From Fimbriiglobus sp. (GTDB lineage: Bacteria; Planctomycetota; Planctomycetia; Gemmatales; Gemmataceae): 12,721 nucleotides of DNA. The notes below the pieces were generated by a model. It worked only from the letters and a program-made list of their open reading frames with translations. It did no database searches and had not been told where the DNA came from. This document shows, piece after piece, positions 7,058 to 12,721 of this stretch (position 1 is the stretch's first letter; the number at the start of each line of letters is the position of its first letter). The position numbers and the translations under genes are program-made. The stretch lies in NCBI GenBank assembly GCA_025352585.1, contig JANXTD010000829.1:1-12721 (forward strand), read 5' to 3'.

Positions 7058-7465
7058 ATGAAGTGGTTCCGCGCGATGTCGTTGTTCCTCGGCCTGGGCC
7101 TGATGCTGTCCGTGACCGGCGTCACCGGCCAGGAAAAGGCGGCCAAGAAGGACGACAAGAAAGAGGACGTGAAGAAGGACGACGCGAAGAAGGACGACGC
7201 CAAAATGCCGGCGAAGGGCAAGGACGCCACGTCGAAGGGGCGGGGGCAGTTGCCGACGTACTGGGGCCAACTCGGGCTGAGCGAGTCGCAGAAGCAGAGC
7301 GTTTACAAGGTTCAGGGCAAGTACAACGAAGAGAGCGACAAGCTCGAGTCGCAGATCAAGGAAATGAAGGGCAAGATGGTCGAGGAGCGCGGTAAAATCC
7401 TGTCACCCGAGCAGAAGACCCGCCTGGAGGACATCCTCAAGACGAAGGCCGGGACCGCCAAGTAA
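7058..7465 (+). CDS. Small secreted Lys/Asp-rich protein with an LTxxQ (Spy/CpxP-like) C-terminus
   Basis: 135 residues. The ATG at 7058 has an AAGG ribosome site at 7047-7050. Residues 1-24 form a signal peptide (basic start, hydrophobic LFLGLGLMLSV, cleavage after VTG before Q25). A low-complexity linker of KKDD-type units (30-49) follows. The helical C-terminus (about 65-128) has the family's two marks, LSESQ (74-78) and LSPEQ (115-119), separated by a charged helix. Spy/CpxP proteins are small periplasmic helical proteins; some are chaperones in the envelope stress response. Whether this one is a chaperone is inference. Planctomycetes carry many such small proteins. The gene is divergent from cbiM; the next gene starts 24 bases downstream, so they are probably co-transcribed. 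The 176-base gap upstream shows no convincing promoter. Confidence 0.75.
   Translation: MKWFRAMSLFLGLGLMLSVTGVTGQEKAAKKDDKKEDVKKDDAKKDDAKMPAKGKDATSKGRGQLPTYWGQLGLSESQKQSVYKVQGKYNEESDKLESQIKEMKGKMVEERGKILSPEQKTRLEDILKTKAGTAK
7145..7201 (+). repeat. In-gene tandem repeat coding KKDDx units
   Basis: Units of 15, 12, 15 and 15 bases encode KKDDK, KEDV, KKDDA and KKDDA. Two adjacent 15-base copies (7171-7185 and 7186-7200) are identical. Such repeats usually vary in copy number by slippage and give a charged, flexible linker after the signal peptide. Confidence 0.7.
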
Positions 7466-7478
7466 GTCGTTCACTTTT

Positions 7479-7484
7479 GAGGAG
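7479..7484 (+). promoter_or_regulatory. Strong ribosome binding site that fixes the GTG start at 7490
   Basis: GAGGAG lies five bases before the GTG at 7490. It is the best SD in the window, supports a real gene here and decides the start codon. Confidence 0.6.
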
Positions 7485-7489
7485 TCGCC

Positions 7490-7816
7490 GTGGGGATCGA
7501 ACGTCGGGTCGAGTTCGCGGCGGCCCTCACCCTCGACTGGCCGCGCCTCGTTGCCGACCTGGCAGGGCGCGGCCTTTCACCGTCTCTGCGCATGATCGAC
7601 GACTTGCCGGCGTTCCCAGGCGAGGTGCCGCCGCCGGAGTGGCGCGAGTTGCGTCTGGGGTTCGCCGCCGGAATGGTGACCGTGCGGCGTGTCGGCACCG
7701 ACCTCGCTTGCGTCGTCTGGGGGACCGCCGACGCCGGGCTGACGGCGGCGCAAGTCGCCGTCGCGGACTCACTCGCGGGGCAGGGCGCGGGCGGGATCCC
7801 GCGACCGCCGCGCTGA
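7490..7816 (+). CDS. Small protein of unknown function
   Basis: 108 residues from a GTG start with a strong GAGGAG five bases upstream. I do not recognise the family. There is no signal peptide or membrane segment, and it is probably a cytoplasmic alpha/beta domain. The first half is helical, with DLPAFPGEVPPPEW (38-51) as a proline-rich turn. Residues 55-79 (RLGFAAGMVTVRRVG, then DLACVVWG) look like two beta strands, followed by a helix and a Gly/Pro-rich tail. Codon use matches its neighbours. It sits 24 bases after the LTxxQ gene and 81 bases before lpxD, in the same frame as lpxD and separated from it by a TGA plus 27 codons. That placement suggests co-transcription but says little about function. 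Confidence 0.6.
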   Translation: MGIERRVEFAAALTLDWPRLVADLAGRGLSPSLRMIDDLPAFPGEVPPPEWRELRLGFAAGMVTVRRVGTDLACVVWGTADAGLTAAQVAVADSLAGQGAGGIPRPPR

Positions 7817-7884
7817 TTGGGCTTGTCGAGGGGGCGTCGCGCGGGCTACCCTGTCGGTTCGGGGCGTGGCCGTCAGCGAGGCGT

Positions 7885-7888
7885 CGAG
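7885..7888 (+). promoter_or_regulatory. Ribosome binding site that decides the lpxD start
   Basis: GAGG eight bases before the GTG at 7898. It favours this start over the TTG at 7817, which would add 27 residues with no counterpart in LpxD. Confidence 0.45.
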
Positions 7889-7897
7889 GTTCACCGC

Positions 7898-8926
7898 GTG
7901 GCTGTGACTGTTCGGGAGGTGGCCGAGTGGACCGGCGGGGAGGTCGTCGGCGACGGCGCGACGGCCCTGCACGCCGCGCGGACCCTCAACGAGGCCCGGC
8001 CGGGCGACCTGACCTTCGTCGACGGCGAGCGCAACCTGGCGGCCTGGAAGGGCAGCCCCGCCGCCGCGGCTTTCGTGCCCCTCGACTTCCCCGACGCCGG
8101 CCGCCCGACGGTTCGCGTGGCGGACCCGCTGCTGGCCTTCGCGCAAGTCTTCCTCCGCTTCCGCGGGCCGCCAAAGCCCCGGTCTCGCGGCGTCGATCCG
8201 GCCGCGAGCGTCCACCCTGGGGCGACCCTCGCGGACGACGTGACGGTCGGCCCGTTCGCGGTCGTCGGCGACGGGGCCACCGTCGGTCGCGGGAGTGTGC
8301 TGCACGCCGGGGCCGTCGTCGGGCTGAACTGCCGCCTCGGCGTCGAAGTCGTGCTACACCCGCACGTCGTGCTCTACGACGATACCGTGTTGGGCGACCG
8401 CGTCGTCATCCACGCCAACAGCGTCATCGGGGCCGACGGCTTCGGCTACCGCACGGTCAACGGCCGGCACGTCAAGGTGCCGCAACTCAGTCACGTCGAG
8501 ATCGGGGACGACGTGGAGATCGGCGCGAGTTCGACCGTCGATCGGGGTACGTTTTCGCCGACACTCATCGGCGAGGGGACCAAGCTCGACAACCAGGTGC
8601 AAGTCGGGCACAACTGCGTCATCGGCCGGCACAACCTGCTGGTGAGCCAGGTCGGCGTGGGCGGGTCGTGCGTCACCGGCGACAACGTCGTCATGGCCGG
8701 GCAAGTCGGCGTCGCCGACCACACGGTGATGGGCGACCGCGTGGTGATCCTGGCGAAGTCCGGCGTCCACAAGGACATCAAGGCCGACGGCCGCGTCATG
8801 GGGACGCCGGCGCTGCCGGACCGCGACATGATGAGGATTTACATGCACCTCACCAAGCTGCCGCAACTGCGCAAGGATGTCGAGATGCTCAAGGACGCGC
8901 TGGGCCTGAAAGACGCGCCCCAATGA
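7898..8926 (+). CDS. lpxD: UDP-3-O-acylglucosamine N-acyltransferase LpxD
   Basis: 342 residues from the GTG at 7898, matching the usual length of about 340. The N-terminal uridine-binding domain (1-95) contains ARPGDLTFVDG (33-43). A left-handed beta helix of hexapeptide repeats covers about 100-290, with GADGFGY (178-184) and the catalytic His in VQVGHNCVIG (234-243, H238). A C-terminal helix (about 307-338) follows. LpxD adds the amide-linked hydroxyacyl chain to UDP-3-O-acylglucosamine from acyl carrier protein, the third step of lipid A synthesis, in the cytoplasm. Its stop overlaps the lpxI start (ATGA), so the two products are made together. Having lpxD implies a lipid A-like outer membrane lipid in this organism. 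fabZ, lpxA and lpxB, often adjacent in other Gram-negatives, are absent here. Confidence 0.95.
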   Translation: MAVTVREVAEWTGGEVVGDGATALHAARTLNEARPGDLTFVDGERNLAAWKGSPAAAAFVPLDFPDAGRPTVRVADPLLAFAQVFLRFRGPPKPRSRGVDPAASVHPGATLADDVTVGPFAVVGDGATVGRGSVLHAGAVVGLNCRLGVEVVLHPHVVLYDDTVLGDRVVIHANSVIGADGFGYRTVNGRHVKVPQLSHVEIGDDVEIGASSTVDRGTFSPTLIGEGTKLDNQVQVGHNCVIGRHNLLVSQVGVGGSCVTGDNVVMAGQVGVADHTVMGDRVVILAKSGVHKDIKADGRVMGTPALPDRDMMRIYMHLTKLPQLRKDVEMLKDALGLKDAPQ

Positions 8927-9774
8927 CGCCACGCGAGCCGATCGGGCTGATCGCCGGGGCGGGCCGCTTCCCGCTCGCCGTCGCCAAGCGGGCGCGCGAG
9001 GCCGGCATCCCCGTGGTCTGCGTCGGCCTGGCCGGGCTGGCCGACCCCGCCCTCGCGGCGCTGTGCAGCGAGTACCGGACCATGCGGCGGATGTCGCTGG
9101 GGTTCATCATCCGCACCTTCCAGCGCGGCGGCGTGAGTCGATGGACGATGGCGGGCAAGGTCTACAAGCAGCACTACTTTCGGCCCTGGCGACTGTTCCG
9201 CGTCATCCCCGACTGGCGGGCCTTGCGGGTCTGGTACGTCCGCAGCCGCTCCGACCACCGCGACGACTCGCTGCTGCTGTGCGTCATCCGCGAGTTCGAG
9301 GGGGAGGGACTTTTCTGCGTCTCGGCCCTGGACCTTTGCCCGGAGTTACTCGTGCGACCAGGCGTCTTGACGAAGCGGCCCCCGACGGCCCAGGAGGAGG
9401 CCGACATCGCCTTCGGCTGGGGGCTGGCCAAGGAGATGGGCCGCTTCGACGTGGGCCAAAGTGTCATGGTCCGCGAGCGGACCGTCCTGGCCATCGAGGC
9501 GATCGAGGGCACCGACCAGGCGATCCTGCGCGCCGGGCAGCTCTGCCGGCGCGGCGGGTTCGTCGTGGTCAAGGTCGCCAAGCCGCAGCAGGACCGCCGC
9601 TTCGACGTGCCGACCGTCGGCAGCGAAACCGTCGAGGTGATGCAGCGGGCCGGGGCCAAGGTGCTGGCGATCGAGGCGGCGCGGACGATTTTCCTCGACG
9701 AGGCCGAGACGATCGCGCTGGCCGACCGCTACGGCCTGACCATCACGGCGCGCTCCGACGACGGACTTTCCTGA
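8923..9774 (+). CDS. lpxI: UDP-2,3-diacylglucosamine pyrophosphatase LpxI
   Basis: 283 residues, the family's usual length. The N-terminal domain opens with IGLIAGAGRFPLAVA (7-21). The C-terminal domain (formerly DUF1009) carries DDSLL (114-118), EGTDQAI (195-201) and the hallmark KPQQDRRFDVPTVGSET (220-236), whose aspartates are the likely metal and catalytic residues. LpxI cleaves UDP-2,3-diacylglucosamine to lipid X and UMP, replacing LpxH in alphaproteobacteria and several other phyla. In Caulobacter it attacks the alpha phosphate and needs Mg2+. The ATG at 8923 overlaps the lpxD stop by four bases. A sigma70-like promoter for the next gene begins eight bases after this stop, so the lpx unit probably ends here. 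The frame is open far upstream behind lpxD, but that extension is antisense-like noise. Confidence 0.93.
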   Translation: MTPREPIGLIAGAGRFPLAVAKRAREAGIPVVCVGLAGLADPALAALCSEYRTMRRMSLGFIIRTFQRGGVSRWTMAGKVYKQHYFRPWRLFRVIPDWRALRVWYVRSRSDHRDDSLLLCVIREFEGEGLFCVSALDLCPELLVRPGVLTKRPPTAQEEADIAFGWGLAKEMGRFDVGQSVMVRERTVLAIEAIEGTDQAILRAGQLCRRGGFVVVKVAKPQQDRRFDVPTVGSETVEVMQRAGAKVLAIEAARTIFLDEAETIALADRYGLTITARSDDGLS

Positions 9775-9781
9775 ACGGGCG

Positions 9782-9811
9782 TTGACCGGTTCGCCCGCGG
9801 CTCTGTATATT
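9782..9811 (+). promoter_or_regulatory. Sigma70-like promoter for the GH10-like gene
   Basis: TTGACC (five of six) at 9782-9787, an 18-base spacer, then TATATT (five of six) at 9806-9811. In such GC-rich DNA this is a strong match. A start near 9818 would leave a leader of about 70 bases before the ATG at 9888, and it argues against the TTG at 9810 as a start codon. Confidence 0.6.
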
Positions 9812-9887
9812 GAACCGAAATCCGGGCGGGCGATGCGCCGACCGGTCGGCTTCCCCGACACGACTTCCACTCTGCGTTCGGACGGTC

Positions 9888-11294
9888 ATGGGTAGCGTCT
9901 CCTTCATCGTCCCGCCGTCGCCGCCCGCCGAGATCGCGGCCTGCCTGCACGCCGCGTCTCTCGCCGGGGGCTACGACATGGCCCCCGCCCCGACCCGCCG
10001 CGCGCTGACGAACGACCTCCTGACGCTGACCAAAGACGCCCACGAGAGCGGCTACATCCTCATCCCCTGGCCGACGGCCGCGGGACGCCTCGAGGCCTGC
10101 CTCTCGACGACCTTGCGCGAGCGGGCCGAGCCGTACCACCTGCTCATCGAGTTGGCCCGCGGCAAGGTTAACCAGGTCCGCTGCCAGACGGCGGACTGGG
10201 ACGCCATCGGACTCGCCGTCGAGCCGGAGGACCGCCAGGAACTCCGCGCCCTGACGCGCCGCTTCGGGGAAGCGGTGCTCGCCCCCGACCTGCCCGACTC
10301 CCGCGCCGTCGCCCTCGACGCGATGCGCCGAGCCGGCGCGGCGGGCGAGCGGCTCAGCGCCAACTTCGCGGAGCAACTCTTGCAGACGCGCGTCGGCGAG
10401 AACGGCCCCATCGAGACGCGCCTGGACTGCAACCTGTCGCAGTTGCCGCCGCCCGAGGCGCGGGCCGCGTTCGTCTCGGCGTTCACCTCGGTGAGGCTGA
10501 CGCCCGACTGGTCGAGCCTCGAGCCCCGGCGGGGCGAGTACCAGTGGGCGGCGTTCGACGAACTCGTCGCCTGGGCCTTCACGACCGGCCTCGACGTGAG
10601 CGTCGGCCCCGTCGTCGATCTGGCCGACGGCCGCTTCCCCGCCTGGGTCGCCGAGGACGCCGCGGGGGACTACGCCCGCCTCGCCGACGCCCTGACCGGC
10701 TTCACCGAGGCGACGTTGCGCCGCTACCAGGACCGCGTCCGGAGTTGGCAGGTCTGCTCGGGTTTCAACCACCGCGACGCCCACGGACTCGGCGAGGACG
10801 ACCGCCTGCGCCTGGCCACCCGGCTGATGGAGGCGGCCCGCAACGTCGACGCCGAGTGCTCGTGGGTGCTGGGCCTCGCCCAGCCGTGGGGCGACTACCT
10901 CACCGACGAGGACAACACGTACACCCCGCTAGTGTTCGCCGACAACCTCGTGCGGGCGGGCTTCCAGTTCGCGGCGGTCGAACTCGAGGTGCTGACCGGC
11001 TGGCCGACGCGCGGCTCGCTGCCGCGCGACGCCATCGCCCTGTACCGCCTCGTCGAACTCTTCGGCCTGCTGTCGCTGCCGCTGGAGGTGACGTTCGGCG
11101 GCTTCCCGGCTGGCCCCGACGGCTGCGGCCCGGACGAGCGACTCGAGACGGCCGTGGCGCTGGCGGTGTCGCTCCCCCAAGTGCGGGCCGTGCGCTTCAA
11201 CATCGCCGACGCCGAGGGCAACCGCCCTGGGGTGATCCAGTCCGAAAGCCTGCGCAACTGCCTCAAAGACTTGCGTGTCCGCTACCTGGCGTAA
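9888..11294 (+). CDS. GH10-like TIM-barrel protein, probably cytoplasmic and possibly inactive
   Basis: 468 residues from the ATG at 9888; a TTG at 9810 lies inside the -10 box and is rejected. There is no signal peptide. The N-terminal region (1-180) has TLRERAEPYHLLIELARGKVNQ (74-95), which I associate from memory with planctomycete proteins. The C-terminal part resembles family 10 glycoside hydrolases: WSSLEPRRGEYQW (208-220), FDELVAWA (223-230), FPAWV (250-254) and VRSWQVC (284-290), where GH10 has WDVVNE. Here W287 is followed at +4 and +5 by Ser-Gly rather than Asn-Glu, so the acid/base glutamate seems missing. FAAVELEV (361-368) may keep the nucleophile E365. It could be a carbohydrate-binding pseudoenzyme or a hydrolase with moved residues. 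It follows lpxI by 113 bases with its own promoter, and converges on the YcgQ-like gene. Confidence 0.65.
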   Translation: MGSVSFIVPPSPPAEIAACLHAASLAGGYDMAPAPTRRALTNDLLTLTKDAHESGYILIPWPTAAGRLEACLSTTLRERAEPYHLLIELARGKVNQVRCQTADWDAIGLAVEPEDRQELRALTRRFGEAVLAPDLPDSRAVALDAMRRAGAAGERLSANFAEQLLQTRVGENGPIETRLDCNLSQLPPPEARAAFVSAFTSVRLTPDWSSLEPRRGEYQWAAFDELVAWAFTTGLDVSVGPVVDLADGRFPAWVAEDAAGDYARLADALTGFTEATLRRYQDRVRSWQVCSGFNHRDAHGLGEDDRLRLATRLMEAARNVDAECSWVLGLAQPWGDYLTDEDNTYTPLVFADNLVRAGFQFAAVELEVLTGWPTRGSLPRDAIALYRLVELFGLLSLPLEVTFGGFPAGPDGCGPDERLETAVALAVSLPQVRAVRFNIADAEGNRPGVIQSESLRNCLKDLRVRYLA

Positions 11295-11322
11295 CAGAAA
11301 CGATTTTGCCGTGGAGACGCAG

Positions 11323-11376
11323 AGTCGCGGAGAAATCCAAAACTTGAATTTGGATTTCTCCGCGGCTAATGTTTTT
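11323..11376 (+). terminator. 19-bp inverted repeat, likely terminator between convergent genes
   Basis: Arms at 11323-11341 and 11349-11367 pair over 19 positions (16 perfect inner pairs, one G-T wobble, two outer pairs) around a seven-base loop. A run of five T lies at 11372-11376, five bases after the stem. The position, 28 bases after the GH10-like stop and before the opposing gene's stop, fits transcription termination. The sequence also has features of a dispersed palindromic repeat. Confidence 0.55.
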
Positions 11377-11383
11377 GGTCGAA

Positions 11384-11427
11384 AGGCGAGCGCCGAGAAC
11401 CCGCCCGCTCACGCAGGCGGCTCGCCT
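11384..11427. repeat. REP-like nested hairpin
   Basis: An outer seven-base stem, AGGCGAG (11384-11390) with CTCGCCT (11421-11427), encloses an inner stem, CCGCC (11401-11405) with GGCGG (11416-11420), and a ten-base loop. It lies just before the stop of the minus-strand gene, where it could end that transcript. The GC-rich palindromic style resembles intergenic REP elements. Confidence 0.4.
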
Positions 11428-11431
11428 AGAT

Positions 11432-12307
11432 TCATGACTTGGGCGAAATCTTCTGCAAGCCCAGGCCGCCCTTGCCGCCGATGCGGATGACCGGCAGGAA
11501 CATCTTCTTCTCGGGAATCTCGACGAACTGCAACTGCCCCTCGACGCTCACCCACTGGTGGTCGGGGAACTGCGACTGCGGGATCACGATGTCGCTCTTG
11601 ATGCGGGCCTTCAGCGGGATCATGTCGGCGGCGCAGCAGGTCATCTTCAGCCGGAACAACTCGTAGTCGCGCTCCGAAACCTTCTTCAACTGCCCCTCGA
11701 CGCGGACCTTGCGGCCCTCGAACGCCTCCCGCTTGCCGGGGTCGTAGGCCGACATGTTCAGGTCGGAGAATTCGAGGACCAGCACGTCGCCGGACTTGGC
11801 GGCCACGTCCTGAATCTCGCCGATGCTGACGGCCTTGCCGAGGCGTTTGTCAATGTTCTCCTGGCTGAAGCCGGCGTTGCTCGGCAGGCCCATGACGAAC
11901 AGTAACAGCGGCACCATGAGCGGGATCGTCTTGAGGTAGATGCCGCCGGGCATGTGGGCGTGGTCCTCGGGTCCGTGGTCGTGGTCGCAGTCCGGCCCGT
12001 GGACGTGACCCGCCGCGCCGTGGTCGGCGTCGCCCGCCCCGACGGAGCGCCACAGCGACAGCGCCCGGATCGCGGTCACGACCAGCAGGGCCACGCCGCC
12101 GGCGAGCACCCACGGCCGCAGCTCGCTAATCAGGATCACGTCGAGCCGGCCGAAGACGTACATCAACACCGCGGTCAGGCCCATCGCCCCGCACACGAAG
12201 ACGGTGAGCAGTTGTTCGAGGTAGTAGTCGCTCAGGCCGTGACTGTGTGAGTGGCCGTCCGGGCCGTCGTGGCTGTGGCCGCCGTGGTCGTCGCCGAGGT
12301 GGTCCAT
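11432..12307 (-). CDS. TIGR03943/YcgQ-family membrane protein with His-rich segments
   Basis: 291 residues. The ATG at 12307 is preceded by GGAG (12316-12319) eight bases upstream. A His-rich cytosolic or loop segment (residues 1-24, seven His) leads into two membrane helices (about 31-52 and 64-84). A second His-rich loop (96-118, seven His) precedes a third helix (about 124-143). The soluble C-terminal domain (about 170-291) has FSDLNMSAYDP (180-190), a likely OB-type fold, and the family's Cys pair in MTCCAADMIPL (222-232). Proteins of this family (B. subtilis YcgQ) are almost always paired with a YcgR-type permease, as here, 37 bases downstream of it. From memory, such pairs cluster with zinc-related COG0523 genes in some bacteria; with the His content this suggests a metal role, which is inference. 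Confidence 0.85.
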   Translation of the reverse strand: MDHLGDDHGGHSHDGPDGHSHSHGLSDYYLEQLLTVFVCGAMGLTAVLMYVFGRLDVILISELRPWVLAGGVALLVVTAIRALSLWRSVGAGDADHGAAGHVHGPDCDHDHGPEDHAHMPGGIYLKTIPLMVPLLLFVMGLPSNAGFSQENIDKRLGKAVSIGEIQDVAAKSGDVLVLEFSDLNMSAYDPGKREAFEGRKVRVEGQLKKVSERDYELFRLKMTCCAADMIPLKARIKSDIVIPQSQFPDHQWVSVEGQLQFVEIPEKKMFLPVIRIGGKGGLGLQKISPKS

Positions 12308-12344
12308 GACTCAGACTCCGGGGGGGTGAGGAATCGGGCAAACG

Positions 12345-12721
12345 TTACGGGGTGGGGCTACGCGGCGTCGAGGAGCCGATCGGCCCGCCGCCGGCCGTCA
12401 GCGGCAGGGGGTCGTAGACTTGGTGCAGAATGATCGAGGTCACCAGCGTGAGCGAGATGGTACAGGTCACGATCGTGAAGATCAGTTTCCAGCGGAAGAC
12501 GCGGGTGTACATCAACAGCAGCTTGAGATCGAGCATCGGCCCCAGCACCAGGAACGCCATCTTCGACGACAGGCTCATCTCGGTAAAACTCGCGGCGACG
12601 AAGGCGTCGGCCTCACTGCACAGGCACAGCACCACAGCCAAGGCCATCATGGCGGGGATCGCCAGGTAGGGGGCTTCCCGCGTCAGGGTCTGGATGTCTT
12701 CCTGGGTCACGAGGACTTTGG
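12345..12721 (-). CDS. YcgR/YraQ-type permease (DUF318), C-terminal part (cut by window edge)
   Basis: The frame enters from the right edge; 124 residues and the stop (TAA, 12345-12347) are visible. The GTG at 12710 is internal, since the frame continues upstream with K-V-L. Family landmarks are LCSEADAFVAASF, in which a Ser-Glu-Ala-Asp block sits inside a membrane helix, and KMAFLVLGPMLDLKLLLMY, followed by a last membrane helix (LIFTIVTCTISL) and a short Pro/Gly-rich tail. These permeases have about eight membrane segments in two related halves; this is the second half. The substrate is not established. It is the first visible gene of a minus-strand pair with the YcgQ-like protein, and the two probably form a membrane complex. 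Confidence 0.85.
   Translation of the reverse strand, partial: KVLVTQEDIQTLTREAPYLAIPAMMALAVVLCLCSEADAFVAASFTEMSLSSKMAFLVLGPMLDLKLLLMYTRVFRWKLIFTIVTCTISLTLVTSIILHQVYDPLPLTAGGGPIGSSTPRSPTP

Noticed and set aside
7817..7897. TTG start giving a longer LpxD
   Set aside because: It would add 27 residues without counterpart. The GTG at 7898 has GAGG at proper spacing and gives the normal length.
7477..8922. Upstream extension of the lpxI frame
   Set aside because: It covers lpxD in another frame with Arg-rich shadow sequence. LpxI homology begins at the ATG at 8923.
9810..9887. TTG start adding 26 residues to the GH10-like protein
   Set aside because: The TTG overlaps the predicted -10 box and lies upstream of the expected transcript start.

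Overview
The window reads as the chromosome of a GC-rich planctomycete, most likely Gemmata-like. This rests on the secreted TIGR03067-type protein (3534-4058, a family expanded in Planctomycetes), a GH10-like protein whose N-terminal 'ELARGK' region I associate from memory with planctomycete proteins, a small secreted LTxxQ-type protein, strongly GC-rich third codon positions, and a mix of Shine-Dalgarno (SD) and apparently SD-less starts. No database search was possible, so the lineage is inference. No tRNA, rRNA, CRISPR array, transposase or phage gene is visible.

Layout. (1) 1-3440, minus strand: a likely operon thiO-like oxidase -> membrane-anchored P-loop GTPase -> second P-loop GTPase. 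The two GTPases share a 4-base ATGA overlap and related motifs; the second runs off the left edge. (2) 3534-6058, plus strand: the TIGR03067 protein, then a MutS2 that ends without the usual Smr nuclease domain. (3) 6042-6881, minus strand: an orphan CbiM/NikM-like membrane protein whose 3' end overlaps the mutS2 3' end. (4) 7058-9774, plus strand: a secreted Lys/Asp-rich LTxxQ protein, a 108-residue protein of unknown function, lpxD and lpxI. lpxD and lpxI overlap by ATGA and supply two lipid A steps: the second acylation of UDP-GlcN and cleavage of UDP-diacylglucosamine. (5) 9782-11294, plus strand: a sigma70-like promoter directly after lpxI drives a cytoplasmic GH10-like TIM-barrel protein that seems to lack one catalytic acid. 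(6) 11323-11427: two hairpins between convergent genes, one a 19-bp inverted repeat, the other REP-like. (7) 11432-12721, minus strand: a YcgR-type permease (partial, right edge) followed by its usual YcgQ/TIGR03943 partner carrying two His-rich segments, suggesting a metal-linked export or uptake pair.

The genes are mostly ordinary housekeeping and envelope functions in small transcription units. The points most worth checking are the tandem GTPases with an altered G3 motif (DxPD), the likely inactive GH10-like protein, two genes whose only start signal is a -10-like hexamer exactly six bases before ATG, the Smr-less MutS2, the N-terminally extended CbiM, and the palindromic repeats at 11307-11427. 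I found no clearly new multi-gene system.
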